Positions 13,946-26,939 of a DNA stretch of 64,000 bases are shown in pieces; positions within the stretch are counted from its first letter, which is position 1; each line of letters opens with the position of its first letter. Source of the DNA: Albula goreensis (Eukaryota; Chordata; Actinopteri; Albuliformes; Albulidae); assembly GCA_022829145.1 (NCBI GenBank), contig CM040747.1, forward strand, positions 32,628,052 to 32,692,051. Direction: 5' to 3'. The position numbers and the translations under genes are program-made. The notes below the pieces were generated by a model. The model was not told the DNA's origin. It saw only the letters and a list, made by a program, of their open reading frames with translations, and did not search any database.

Positions 13946-14279
13946 ATTTGGTGTTTTATTCCAGAACATCTACACAAGGGCAGTGACTTATTGTGTATTT
14001 GCGAGTGTTGTGTCTTGAGTGTGTTATCTCAATGAAATGCTACTTCAGCCATGCAGACGTCCGGCAAGCCGATGAAGCGTCTGGTTGCTTAACACGAATC
14101 TCTCTTCCTCTAAAAAAATATATATAAGGCGCAAGTAGCTGCTTAGCTATGTCAGTTTGGTTGCTGTTTCTATGAATGAAGCGACTACAACAGTACAGCT
14201 TTTACAAACCTTCCGAATACAATCTTTTAAAGATTAAAACATAAGAAGTGCCCGAAATAGTCCTCCAGACCCCTCCTCT

Positions 14280-14620
14280 GTTTCTATTTGCTGTTCCGTC
14301 GCTAAGGTTGACACAAAACGTCAGAGCGCTGGCCAACGTCAGTGCGTGTTACATTTTTCAGATTTTTTTGTACCCTGCAACGTTAGCGGAATGACGTTTA
14401 TTTCCGTGACCAAATATAGATCTAGTTTCTTCCTAAGTGGGTGGAAATTTCTAGAAACGTCAGGTTCAGCGCAAGCGTCTGTAGCCGCTCTCATGGCGTT
14501 TAGTAACATGTTGTTTGTTAACCATGGAAAACTAGGAAAGTGATAAGATAGGCATCGAAGAACAGGTAGGTGAACGTTTATCGTGGTAAGGATTAGCGAA
14601 GGGTACATCCTGTAGGAACT
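14280..14620. promoter_or_regulatory. Candidate enhancer or promoter with HSE and four CRE cores
   Basis: Four ACGTCA/TGACGT cores occur within 145 bases: 14318-14323, 14336-14341, 14392-14397 (TGACGTTT, the same octamer as the mammalian FOS promoter CRE) and 14457-14462. A perfect heat shock element, GAAATTTCTAGAA, lies at 14444-14456. A CArG-like CCAAATATAG is near 14411. CpG density is raised. About 200 bases upstream 'atatatataagg' is TATA-like, and 'aacaggtagg' near 14560 could be a splice donor. The site is 650 bases past the fosab 3' end. Confidence 0.45.
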
Positions 14621-17087
14621 GCGTTTGAGTGGTTTGTGTAGCTATCTGACAATATTTAACGTCAGCCCCTTCTTTTTTGTATGTAGTAACACTTAGATGT
14701 CACCATTTTAAACTATGTATATGACTGTCTGTGGAGTTATAATTTATAATATATTGCAAATTATGTGCGTATGTTTCGTCAGTAATCTATATGCTATGTT
14801 TAATATTTGGTGAATTATCAAATGCAGGTATCCATGCGATCTTTAATCTATTTCTTCCATTAATCTTGCAAATTAACGTCATTATAATTACACAGTTCTT
14901 GAAGAAAAATCGAGAATTGTTTTCGTGGGCCCTATACAAGATAGAGGGGATCCATCAACAGAGAGTGGCGATTCACGTCGAGGTCATGTGAATAAGCATT
15001 TTGATAACAGTTACTGATCTTTTCTGTGTCCTGGCAGTGCTTACAAGGCTGGTTGCCACCTGCACTTTGCTCCCAAGCACACCACTTATCAGTGACCATT
15101 CATTCTTGTGGAAAATATGGGTATGTTGTTTGTGCAGTGCTCAGCATAAACTGAAATTAAAAGGTGTTTCCAGGATTTCTACTGAGGGAGAAAATAATAT
15201 ACTTGAATAACAGCTAATAATCGGTGTGAAACTGAAGCATTTGTCAACATTACCTATTGCCCAAAACAGTCAAAAGTATAAAAAATTTTGGAGGTGCAAA
15301 TAAACATAAATTGAAAATTGTATTTGTATCTGTCATTAAGTGTTGGATGTCAAAGACACAGCAAACAATGACAAATGGTCATTGACAAGTCCACAAAACC
15401 CTGCAGGGCCAGGGTATAGATGGGGGTTTCATTGCCCATGGAGGGAGGGATACAGTCAGTGGAAATACCTGAGACTCACTGGCAGTATTTGTTACTTATC
15501 TGTGGTGCCAACAGCTTGTCTCCTCACAGTTGTGAGCAATACATTTTCCTCTGTCTGCACAAGCCCAGCTTGTGGACCTTGTTTTGAGAAGACGTGGTGG
15601 CTAAAATCACATACATAAGAGAGGAGCGCATCCTTGTCTGTGCTCTCCCGAATAGACAGAGGGGGTTGCAGTGATTAGTGTGGCTTGTAAATATGATTGG
15701 GGTAGGCATAAAAATACCCCCTTCTACTGGAGCCAAACGGTTGAGAATTACTGCACTAAAAACCATGCCAACCATCATGCCGGTGAAATGGGCTTGAAGC
15801 AAGTTCTCATGTGAGTGCTCCATCTTGGAAATAAATGGATTGGAAGAAAAAGGCAGATGGTCAGAGGGAACAGAGGACAAGGGTGTCGACTGCAGAGAAA
15901 TCGCGGCGGCGAGCCGCTGTTTTAAGAGCAAAGCTGTGTTTGCTGAATTATTGATATGTGGCCCTGCCATTAACCTTCAGGTTCCAGTTTGCCCAACAAC
16001 TGGCGTGATACGTGTTTCAGCTTCTGTGCAGATATGCTGCAAGGAGAGAAAATCCAACTGTTCTCTAAGTCCATTCAGTTAGGTCTACACTACAGAGAAT
16101 GTCCCAAAAGTTCCACAGTATCCACCACATTACGCATTGTTGGGAAAACCTTCAAATCTCCAAAAATCTCTGAAGAGCTGCATGAGGACTCTGAAAACGT
16201 GCAGGGATTGTGTGCAAACCGCAAAATGACCAAAAATGGACGTGAGGATTTGGCGTGACGCTGGTCAGCGCATGCAAAAAGTTCAGCCCCATCATCTGGA
16301 ACGGCCTGGAGAAATTCCTACTCAGCGTTAACGTATGTGCGTGTTTCGCAGTTGTGCAACGCCACTGGCCGTGGACCGAGATGATGAAATTTGAATTCAG
16401 TTTCGCACGTCCCAACAACCCGCCTGCGCAATACCACTTTCATTTCCTTTAAGAAAGTACAAATTCATGTACATTCACATTTCATCCACCGGATGTTCAT
16501 CCTTAGCGTGTGTGTCCACTGTGTAATGTCTAGATGTACATGGCATGTACAAATTGAAGACCTTTAGAATGAGGATGACAGGAGCGTGATTATCGGTACC
16601 AGACCATACATGGTTATGGAAGTTACATTTTGTTTCTGGAAACGTAAGTGGTTGAAAAATAAAAATTAAAACCAGACATATAAAATGTACATTATCATGA
16701 TTGTTATTGTTTTTATTTGTGCCCTCTTATTTTGCCCATATTACTTGACTTTGCCAACAATACGCAGGTGTGCAGTCCATCTTTGCATTGTAACGATTTG
16801 TTGGTCGAGACACTTACAGTTCTATCAAATGTTAACGTTCACATGCCCTTGCTACAGGGAACTATAGGAAATTATATCCACCTGGACAGCATGGCCAAAG
16901 GCTTGCAAATACTATAACATACAAATGTACTATAACAAACCCTTTAAAAATGTCAGCATGCGTGGAATACAAATGTCCATGGCTTGTTTTTGTTTGTTAT
17001 ATATTAGTTATATGTATATATATGTAATACTATGACATTATGAAACATTATGGAAACTATATATATCCACTGAATGAGTCAGGGAAG

Positions 17088-17144
<57 letters not shown>

Positions 17145-20100
17145 CTATATTCACTAATATTTCTTATCATATCAAAGTCACAACAAACCATGTCTACATT
17201 TTTTTTGTTTGAAGGCAAGCCCTTTTGGTGTGCCTTGTGTGTTTAATGATGTATGAGATATTGGAAAATATTATTACACAAGCCTCTGAAATTTCCTTTG
17301 CTCTTGTTTACAGTCCTGGTGAGTTGCGCTTTGTCTAATACTGTATGGTCTGATAAGGGGGGCTCATAGTGTAAGCAATGACAGCGCAACATCTGTAGTC
17401 TGTCAGTAACTGATTAGCAAATCTGAAACTATTGTTTAAGAAATATTGTTCTTCACTGACTCATTCAGTGGAGGGGCTCATTCAGTTCAGTGGACAAATG
17501 ATGTAGCATAGGTAGCTATGTGGCTGCCATCAACATGTTTTGAGAAGTGAAAAATCAAATTAATGATAATATATTCATTATTAGGTCATTCATCTTCCAA
17601 AGATTACAGGATATTAGCACACTGGCATGACAATGTTCCTGGTAATGCATCAAACTCAGAGATGTGAAAGCTATGTTTCGCCACACCGTCTATCGTTTGC
17701 AATGGCAGCGTTTTTCTGGAACTGATTGAGAGCCTGGTTCACACAGGAAATAATGTGTTTGTGGGTGTGTGCGCGTTCTCTTTCATAAGAGGGTCATTGA
17801 CATTTACACGTCGTAAAACTGCGTTTTGGAGTCATGTTGAGTTGCACGCGCATCATAGCCACACCCTGTCCACACCCTCTTTGTGAAATAGGCTGAGCTA
17901 TGGGCAGGATAGCTGCTCCACATTTGCAATAACTATACAGTGTCAGCTGCTCTTCTACAGCTGCGCATTATCTAGTGTCACAAAGTAACTTTACTCAGCT
18001 GTCAGTCAAGCAGAGGACAGGAAATACACATCCTCATATAGTTTTTTTAAGACATAAAATCCTAATGTTCAGACAAAAATCTCTTGTACTTTTTTAAGTT
18101 GGAGGGGGTTAATTGTACTATACCTGTTCCATTCTCTGATATAAAAGTGTAGCAATCTCCCTGACACCACCCCCTCCACAAGATCATTCAGCGTGTGATA
18201 ATTCATTCTATTTATATCACCTGTCGGCCCTGGAGAGAAGCAGCGCAGGCTGAAATAGCCAGCACTTCTTTTAACATCAGCATCAACAGCGCGGCTGTAA
18301 AATTAGAAACACTGTGACGCCAACCTGCGTCTGCGTTGCGGCCCGGGGGGGGGGGAAGCAAACAGCGTCTGCTGAGGAGGGGAGGGAGAGCCACTGAGGT
18401 GAGAGATTCTTTCCTCCATTCAGGTAAGGGAAAAAAGGAGGGGGAAGGATTTGTCTCCGCTTTCAGACAACTTCCGTAAATTGAAACAGCTTGAACGCCA
18501 GTCCCCCTCCCCACCATCCCACCTAGTGTGGGAGGCAGACAAATGTCACAGGACCAATTTATGGGAAGGAATTGATTCCGATTCATGCCCCTGTCGGATG
18601 AAAATGGTCACGGTAACTTCACTGTGGTGGCTGTCAATCGTAGCCCTTGAACGGCACAATGAATTAAAATGGCAATGGGGCAAAATGTAACCATACTACA
18701 CAAGCTTCTACCTTCTATGTATCCTATTATTTAATGATATTATGGAAATTTTTATACTGGGCGTAAAATGTGTGGGAGTTGCAGTTTGTTTCCTGAAGGC
18801 CTTTTGATTAAGGTGAGCGCTGCAGACAGTGACGAACAACGCAGAAGGGTGTGGAGAGTGGAATTGCGTCACATTGCCTACACATTCTTACCTCGCTTCC
18901 TTTCCACAAGTGGCCTGGTCTCTTGACATGCTTAATGCATATTGCATCATACTGTTGGCAATAGCGGCTGGTGCGCTGTCATTCAGTTCAAAACCATCAG
19001 TCACATACATATTTTGAATTCTTAGAATAAAGAAATTCACAGCCTGCCCTGGAGCATTCTTTCTGTCAGAATATTTTTTCACATTTTGAAGGCATTAAGG
19101 TGCAAGGCAGTTTAGAGGCAATCTCTCGTCTGCAGATTTCTTTCTAGAGGCTTGTCTGACACACCGGGTGGGGAATCTACAGGGATTATGGGATCCGGTG
19201 AGTGCCACACATGGTGACAGACGGTACATTTGGCAGGCTGAATTTGCGTAAGTGTTTGGATGTCATCTTGCCCCAGGGGAGTCTGAAGAGGGATGTTTCC
19301 CTGGAAACTGGACAGCTCTGCCAAATATAACAGGGAAATCCTTGTGTCACAGATAATAGAGCAATATGCAGTTTTCAGAATGCTAGCGTTGACCAATACC
19401 TTTTCACTGTGCCTATGACATATACCTGAGGAAAAAAATATTTTCCTATTAATGTGCCCCAGAATGATAACTCTATAAAGCCTATAACTGCTATTACAGG
19501 TGATGTCATATATTTTCCATGATCTGATCTGGAAAACATGTTGGTCATGAAAACCATGATGTCTTGGGCATTCATAAATGGGAAGAGTAACTGACAGTTT
19601 TTATACCCCAAAATTTAAAAGAGTTTTTTTGAAGTACTGCTATATTGGAATGGCTTTTAAAATTAACTGAGATTTTCAAAGATATGGTGGGCAATCTTTC
19701 TTTTTGTCCCTTGATTTGTTCTTCATTTTGGACCTCATTCTATTTATGACTTCATCATAAAACCACACCTTCGAAGACAACTGAATTGCGCTCCATAAAA
19801 ACCATGACGTTATGATAGCACCACATTTCTCCAACAGGGTGACAGAATCATGGCTGTAAAAATCAGATAAATCAGACAAGGAATCATAAAACATTGTTTG
19901 GAAACATATAGCCTTCAGTCAGAGGAAGTGACATCACTGCACATTCCTTATTACAAGGAAGCCATAAGCAATCCAATGTGACATGTACAGCTGACTTGTA
20001 ATGAAATCAGCAATTTCAAATGACCACTCATCCAGACAAACCTCAGTCAGACTGTTTATGTTTTATATATATTCTGTGTCAAATTTTGTCAGATTTTGAC

Positions 20101-21430
20101 CCTGTAATATTTTGTATACATTCTGCTGTTAGTTTATATAACATTAGGAAGTGCCTTTCCCCATTGTTTGTCCTTTTAGTACCTCAAAATGACTCTAATA
20201 CAAGCCCCAATTTTTTAAACCGTGCATCCAGATAACAGTTATGCTAAATGTAATATAATTGGTTGCATTAAAATAACAGTTTCTCCCACCCTGGGCTAAA
20301 GATTTGAAACTGTCTAGAACCAGCACTTGTTGAATGTATGCACCACTACATATGTATACACACAAACCAGCACAGCCCATTGGCTGAAAATGAAAACCAA
20401 TACGTTTTAAGGGAGGAAAAACTATCATTGAATCTCACTGATAAACACTCAGAGGTCCCTCTCTAATGTTGCCTTATTAATCAATGCACTGATGACAAAG
20501 ACCAGGTATCTCACACACAATATAAAATGTTGCCAGATGCACTCATAATTGAAAAAAGTTATGTGTCTTGGTAATATTATGAAATATTATATTATTTAGA
20601 AAATTATTATTATATTATTAGAAAATGTAACAAGCTTGATAACAAAGGCTAAAGGTTGGATACACAAATCTTTTTGATGAGGTAAAAAACTGGATAGCCA
20701 GCTAGGGTACAAAACTGCCTGACAGTTAAAAATAAAAGTTAAAGGTTTAGTGTTCTCATGCAAGAAGACAAGAACTTCTGTTGCTGGTATTATTGTTGGT
20801 AGCTGTAAAATTAAAACTTAAAACAAGTATAATAATATAGTTTAAAAGCATGAGTGGTGACTCTCTGATCTGCTGGGCTAGGGCAAAGCATTTGACAGAG
20901 ATTGGGTTTATGGAACAAAAAAAATTAGCTGTTGTCACTACTCTGGTGATGTACCTTTGAGATACATCATGAAAACCAGCATGTGCAGGTCTGAAGGAGC
21001 GTTGAGGCTGATATCTTTGCACCTGTAACAATATAGATATATTCAAGTGTTGAGTAAATCATTGCTTTAAAATCATATAATCACACAATTCTAAAATTCT
21101 CATGCAACATGAGCTTGACCTGGGAACAGGGTGTCATGTTTGCTCCTTTTGGTTTTGGTTAAATTTCGAGCTGCTGCTTTCTGAAGAAATTGGATACTAA
21201 AACATATCTCATCCAACATGCCTGCATCTGCAATTGGTTGTACTTCTTCAGTATTGATGGTCTTGACAGATTTGAATACATTCCTAATGTACAGATAATA
21301 TTGAAACCTCGACGAATTGAGACGAAAAAGACATGATTCATCCACGCCAAAGGGGAGCGCTCTTGATTTTTGCTGCTGCACATGTAAAGCACAGTAACTC
21401 ATCATCAGGCTACACAAAATCTCGGAGTGA
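14620..21430. other. Intergenic, no protein gene seen
   Basis: About 6.8 kb between the fosab cluster and tmed10. It is mostly AT-rich with a long TA microsatellite. A possible hAT end lies at 15600-15753. The stretch 18200-18600 is more G+C-rich and holds a run of 13 G near 18344. No open frame here has recognisable homology. Confidence 0.55.
17092..17145. repeat. (TA)n microsatellite
   Basis: An almost pure alternating TA run of about 54 bases with one AA interruption. Confidence 0.9.
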
Positions 21431-24400
21431 ATGTCGTGTCTGGCCTCAGCAGCCATGTATCGGTTTTATCCGCTAACGTTACTTCTTTTATCTGTCCTGT
21501 TTGAGTCTGCGTTTTCTATTTCTTTTTATTTACCGGTAAATTCCCGGAAATGTTTGAGGGAAGAGATCCACAAAGACGTGCTTGTCACTGGGGAGTACGA
21601 AATTGGCGAGCAACCTAACACAAAGACCAATCTTAAGGTGGGTCGGTCGGCACATATGCTAAGGAAACGTCGAGGATGTGCCAGAAGGCCCAAAACAATT
21701 TTGAGGTCAAGAGGAGCGATTGTCAAATAATTTACAATTATAATAGCGGTCATTCATTAATGTAGTTGTTCTCATCCTGACAGTAATAAAACACACACGG
21801 ATCATCACAGAGTATTTTCTTAACTGTGAGATCCATGGCGGTAGGCCACGGAAGTGATCTGTGCGTTAGCTATACCTAGCTAACGTTAGCATAGCTGTCA
21901 AATTAGAGGCCGTTCTAAAGGCATTTATCAAACTGAGTAAATCACAATCAGTTATATTAAAATAATGTTTGTGAGTATCATGAGTGTAGTTAAGCGTGGA
22001 AATCAGTCGCTAACACAATAAATGCGAAGTCGTTAGACGGCTATGTGACCCATTGACTAAGAAAAGTAACACGTCACTCTTAACAAATGGCATGATTAGC
22101 CAGACTGGTAACATTGCAGCCTGTTTCACTTGTATTTATCACGATTTGTATTTAGAAAAACTATCATGTTTTATACATTGTAATCATTTGCATTAAACGC
22201 ATTCTTAACTTTTTTTAAAATTTATTTATTCCTTTCGATTATGAGTGGATGCCTACGCAAATTAAGCACCTCTTAGCAAAGCGGCCCTATTGCATGAAGT
22301 ACGATCAGCCATAGTTAAGTGCATTCGAATGATAGAAAGTGAATAATTTTCACAATAAAGCATTTGATGACAACGCAGCGTAAACCATCGGACAATGCAC
22401 ATTTTGGATAAACAATTTAATTTCCTGCAACTATTACAATTTTTTGCAAAGTATTTTACCCAGCGATAGTAATTGTCTGTCTGCACAGAATATTCAGTCC
22501 GCAGCTTCGTTTCTGGGTGATGTTGTTTATATATTGTTACATATTGCAATATATTATATATATGTGTGTTCTTTACATATAATGTACATTTCACTTGCAG
22601 ATTACAGACTCTTCTGGACATATCTTGTATTCCAAAGAAGATGCCTCAAAAGGGAAATTCGCCTTCACGACAGAGGATTATGACATGTTTGAAGTGTGCT
22701 TTGAGAGCAAGTTCCCAATGGGTAGGCTGTATTCTCTCCCATTGTTACTGTTACTGTAGGTCTTACATCACGATTATTATTGTTTGTTATTTGAACTTTT
22801 AATTTGAAGTGCCAGTAAGCAAGTGCACCTGTCATGCATAGTGTGCAACCATTATTATTGTTATTCTTAATAGTAAACCTTATTATTCTTAGGAAGTATT
22901 AAGAGTAATCAGTTCTTATGATCAATATGAATTATAATCATGTCTGGCAATGCAGGAGTCTGGAGTAATGATGTTTATCACTTCTTAAGACAAGTGGCCA
23001 TATGACATGTTAAGGTTCACATTCAAAGCCCAGATATGCATAGTGTCATTTGTAAAGTGTTTGATTGGCAGGCAATACTTGAACTCTCGCACTTTATACA
23101 AAAACTGCAGAACAGCCTCTGCAGAGTTTTTAATGCATTGTTCAACTTTTCATTTAAATAAATGCAAAATATAGACAATGGAAAATACCAGTCTTTTCTC
23201 TTTTTATGCGGTAAAGTACTGGACAGTTTCTTTTAAACTGTGTATGAGAGCTTTTAACACAGTAATGCAGAAGGCTCCCGTTGTAATGTGGGTTAAATTA
23301 AATTGACCTACAATAGCGCAGATCATCTGGTTCCATTTACTGTGGCAGACGAGGGGCAGGGAAGCCTGTTGTTGGACGTGGTGAGGGGGAGGCGTGTCTC
23401 TGGCAGAATGTGAAGTGGAGTTGGGGGAGGGGGAGGGGGAGTATGAGGGTGGGGAGAGTGTAGCTCGTTTCCCGGAATGTTCGACTCCCTCACAATAAAT
23501 CCTTTCATTCTGTTTCCAGGAACTGGGCGGGTGCCCGACCAGCTGGTTAATTTGGACATGAAGCACGGCGTGGAGGCTAAGAACTACGAGGAGGTGAGTG
23601 GAGTGGCGTGGAGTGGAGGGGAGGGGGACGTGAGAAGAAACAGGGTCGGGGGGTTTTGAAGTGAGAATAAAATCCACCAGCTTTTCTACTGGCGTGCCAC
23701 TGCTCCAGCCCTCATGACCGCCGCCCAGTCACCCAATGGCCTGGTTTTGATTTCCATGTCCCCGCCCTGCACATGCACATTTGACAAGAGCAATATATGC
23801 GTTTCCTGGCACCGTGAACACCAGGCTATACTCTCTCCCACATTCTTGGGGGTCCTCTCTGCTCTTCATATGGAGCCCCTTAAAGGAGCATTACTATGGA
23901 GCAGGATAGTCAAACCTGTTTGCTTTATGTCACTAAGACCAGCACCACAGGGTAATCAGAAACAGACTTCCTGCTGAGACATTCCACAGTAATTATAGTG
24001 GAGTGAGTCTACCTGTCTGATCTTTGGGGGAATCTGGAAATGTTTATTATTTGAGCTGATTTTTTTGCATGTCACGTCTCAAACTCAACAGAAACGATTG
24101 TGGAGAAATAATTCTCATTGCTGTCTTCTGGCACCTCTCGTCCCGTAAGAATGTAATTTTGGCATGACTGGTTACCTCGGTAGATGGAGCAACCACCTCA
24201 ACCAAATATGGCCCCAGGGAGACCTGGGTTCAAAACCCACCTCCAACCCTTTTTCTATGTTTCCGCTTCATCTATATCCCTCTACTCCTTCTAGCGATCT
24301 AAATAAAGAAAATATAAGTTGGAAGGCTGGACTGTCCACTGTCCTTTATTACAAGAATGTCATTTCACGGGCATGAAATTTAGAGGACAAGAACATAAGA

Positions 24401-26409
24401 TTGTGCTACCTGCTGATTGATTTGTATGTGAAAATGATGGTGTGCCCAGTATGTCTGTCATTGTCATTTTCAGTCTATAAGGATCATGCACTGTGTGGTT
24501 GTTGTAGCCCAGTCTGCTGTCGTACAGGGTGTAGCCCATCACCTTCTGCTATGGGAAATCCCTACTGATGGGCCGGAGTTAATCCTCTGACTCCAGGACA
24601 CCGATTAGGATTCTGTTGGCCATGTTCAGTTTTTGTTCTGCTGATTTTTGCTTCAGCTAGTAGATGTCTCTATGGACAGATGATATGAGGGTTTTGATGC
24701 CAGTTTTGATGGGTTGCTTGTTTGTGACCCTTGGCTCAGTACCCGTGTACCAGATCGTGCCTTGGCGGAGGCCAACTCAGACAGCTTGTGTGTGTGTGTG
24801 TGTGTGTCTGTGTCTGTGTCTGTGTGTGTGAGTGTTTGTTTGTTTGTTCTTGGCAGAGCCAGCAAACAGGAAACTTTGGTGTAACCTTGCCTAGCCCTCA
24901 GTAGTTCTTGAGGCTGCTGTGTGTCAGCCCCAGCCATTTCCTTTGAAGTCATTTTTCTCTGGAGTTCTGTGCCAGATACTGTTGGTAAACCCAGCAGGAA
25001 CTCTTCCCATGCACCACATGTGGGTGGGTGGTGTGTGTGTGCATGCATGCGTGTGTGTGTGTGTCTGTGTGTGTGCGTGCGAGAGAGTGTTTGTGTGTGA
25101 ATGTGTGTGTGAGTGTGTGTGTGTGTCTCTGCACGGGCCCAGCAGGTTGGTCTGTCTGTACACTTGAAATTGCGCAATGGGCGATAGGCTGCAGCCAAAA
25201 ACGGGTCTGGGCTGAGGCTTGATCTGCCTGACTGGACAGAGTAACAGTGACACCTGCTGGTGGGAAGGCCCTTCTGTTTCAGGTGCTCTCCACTTAGCCC
25301 CACACTCGCTGTTTCCTCAGCAGCATCAGGCTGGAGCACAAGGTGTGGCAGACAATGGGAGAGTGAAATCTTACGACCTCCATTTTGTGTCAGAATTGCG
25401 ATCTATCAGAACAAATACTCATTCACTAACTGAGGAATTTGGATTTACCCCACAGCTTTCTTTAAAATGTCTCCTTACATTGTGATGTTTAAGTAAACCT
25501 AAAACATGTCCATAAAACTGCTTTCCCAGGGTCTGAAGTCAGACAAAATGTTACTGAAGTGTTACTGTATGTCACATTTATGGATGCATTTCTGTGAATA
25601 TGGAGGAATGAGAATAAAAATTTAGTTTGCAAGAAGATAGCAAGGAATAGTACTAGCTGTGGAAATAACATGGAAATAATCTACCAGCTACACCAACTAT
25701 TTGTGATAAGAAAATTTGCCAGCACCAAAAACTGAAACATGAGTATTTAACTAGCCAAGTGGAAATTCACTAGAAATAAGGGTAGCATTAACTAACAAAC
25801 GCCTATATTACCTGTACATAAGTGCTCATTAGCATGCATCTGACTTGCTTGACTAATGCCCACCTGTCCTTAACCAGATTGCCAAGGTGGAGAAGCTGAA
25901 GCCCCTGGAGGTGGAGCTGCGGAGGCTGGAGGACTTGTCGGAGTCCATCGTCAATGACTTCGCTTACATGAAGAAGCGCGAGGAGGAGATGAGAGACACC
26001 AATGGTAAGGCTGCAGACATTTCTGGGAAACTGAGTTTGGAAATGTGCCTTTCAGTATGGCTTAATTTACCTTACGACTGCCGTGGGCAGCATAAAGAAA
26101 ATGTTACTCTTCCGCAGAAAACATACACTGGAGGACAGAATGGTGACACTTAGGAGGCTCTTCCATAAAACACCATAGCCTCTGTTTGGTTGTACTGATG
26201 TTTGGTTCTGCCCTATACAGCAGGGTTTCTGATCTGTCACTATGACACAGTTTGTTTATTTAACGCGAATGTTTTTCTCATGTCCAGAGTCCACGAACAC
26301 GCGTGTCCTGTACTTCAGCGTCTTCTCCATGTGCTGCCTGATCGGCCTGGCCACCTGGCAGGTGTTCTACCTGCGCCGCTTCTTCAAGGCAAAGAAGCTG
26401 ATCGAGTAA
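21431..26409 (+). CDS. tmed10: Tmed10 / p24delta1 cargo receptor
   Basis: Five coding exons: 21431-21637, 22601-22721, 23520-23593, 25878-26004 and 26288-26409. All borders are GT-AG, giving about 216 residues (human 219). p24 proteins cycle between ER and Golgi in COPI/COPII vesicles and select cargo such as GPI-anchored proteins. There is a signal peptide ([14 protein letters not shown]). Next comes a lumenal GOLD domain with its two cysteines (RKCLREE, EVCFES), then a coiled-coil stretch ([18 protein letters not shown]). One membrane helix lies in the last exon, and the tail [11 protein letters not shown] keeps the FF and KK sorting signals. The exon 2/3 join yields ESK-FPM-GTGR, three residues more than I recall for human. 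An in-frame ATG at 21455 could also serve as start and would give a more compact signal peptide. Poly(A) signals lie at 26902 and 26912. Confidence 0.96.
24160..24345 (+). mobile_element. tRNA-derived SINE in tmed10 intron 3
   Basis: An A-box-like 'ctcggtagatggagc' is followed about 45 bases later by a B box, GGTTCAAAACC, at 24227-24237. A T/C-rich body and an AATAAAG tail come next. The body after the B box resembles the minus-strand copy near 60.7 kb, so the two are the same family. Confidence 0.65.
24787..24845. repeat. (TG)n microsatellite
   Basis: TG repeat with TCTG interruptions inside tmed10 intron 3. Confidence 0.9.
25030..25128. repeat. (TG)n microsatellite, imperfect
   Basis: A second, longer TG-rich tract in the same intron, broken by 'gcatgcatgc' and 'gagagag'. 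Long open frames on either strand here are only CA/TG coding noise. Confidence 0.9.
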
Positions 26410-26939
26410 GACTGTGAGCTTCGGCCAGGGAACAGGCGAAGTCGCTCGCCCTCCATCACGCCCCTCCAGTCTCCCCCACCCCCCACCCCCCGCCCACCTC
26501 CAGTCAGCAGAGTCACGGTGGGGAGGAGGGGGGAGTCCAAGCCTAAATTTCGGTGATGTTTGAGTGGCAGCTTCAGACATGGGGTGCGTTGTTTTGAATG
26601 AAAAAGGTGTCTGCTTTTACCACTGATGCTTCTTATGTAGTCTGAATCTCTAAAATTGATTGGTGGCTCGGTTTCAGTTTGTATTGTGGTGTTGTGTTTT
26701 TTTTTTTTTTTAAATTTTTTTTTTTTTTTGTAAATAGCCTTTCTACAGGGGAGAAGATTGCTCTTTTTTTGGGGGGGGGGGTGGGTTCAGAACTGTACAG
26801 GAAAGCATTTGTGCTTGTCCTAGTCAGATTCTGCTGAATTTCTTATTTCTTACTCAATCCTTTATTTGTGCTGTATAAGAAAAAGAAAATATGAATCTGT
26901 AATAAATCTGTAATAAAACTTGGGAAATTTTGGAATCTG

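Noticed and set aside
14346-14608. ORFs on both strands inside the HSE/CRE cluster
   Set aside because: Neither resembles a known protein, and both are short enough to arise by chance in CpG-rich DNA.
15600-15753. A second hAT element, because 'ggttgagaattactg' at 15739-15753 reads as a hAT terminal repeat on the minus strand
   Set aside because: I could not find a matching opposite end or an 8-base duplication, so it is left as a possible lone end.
24653-25339. ORF of 228 codons on the minus strand
   Set aside because: It is carried by CA microsatellites inside tmed10 intron 3, and the His/Thr-rich product is coding noise.
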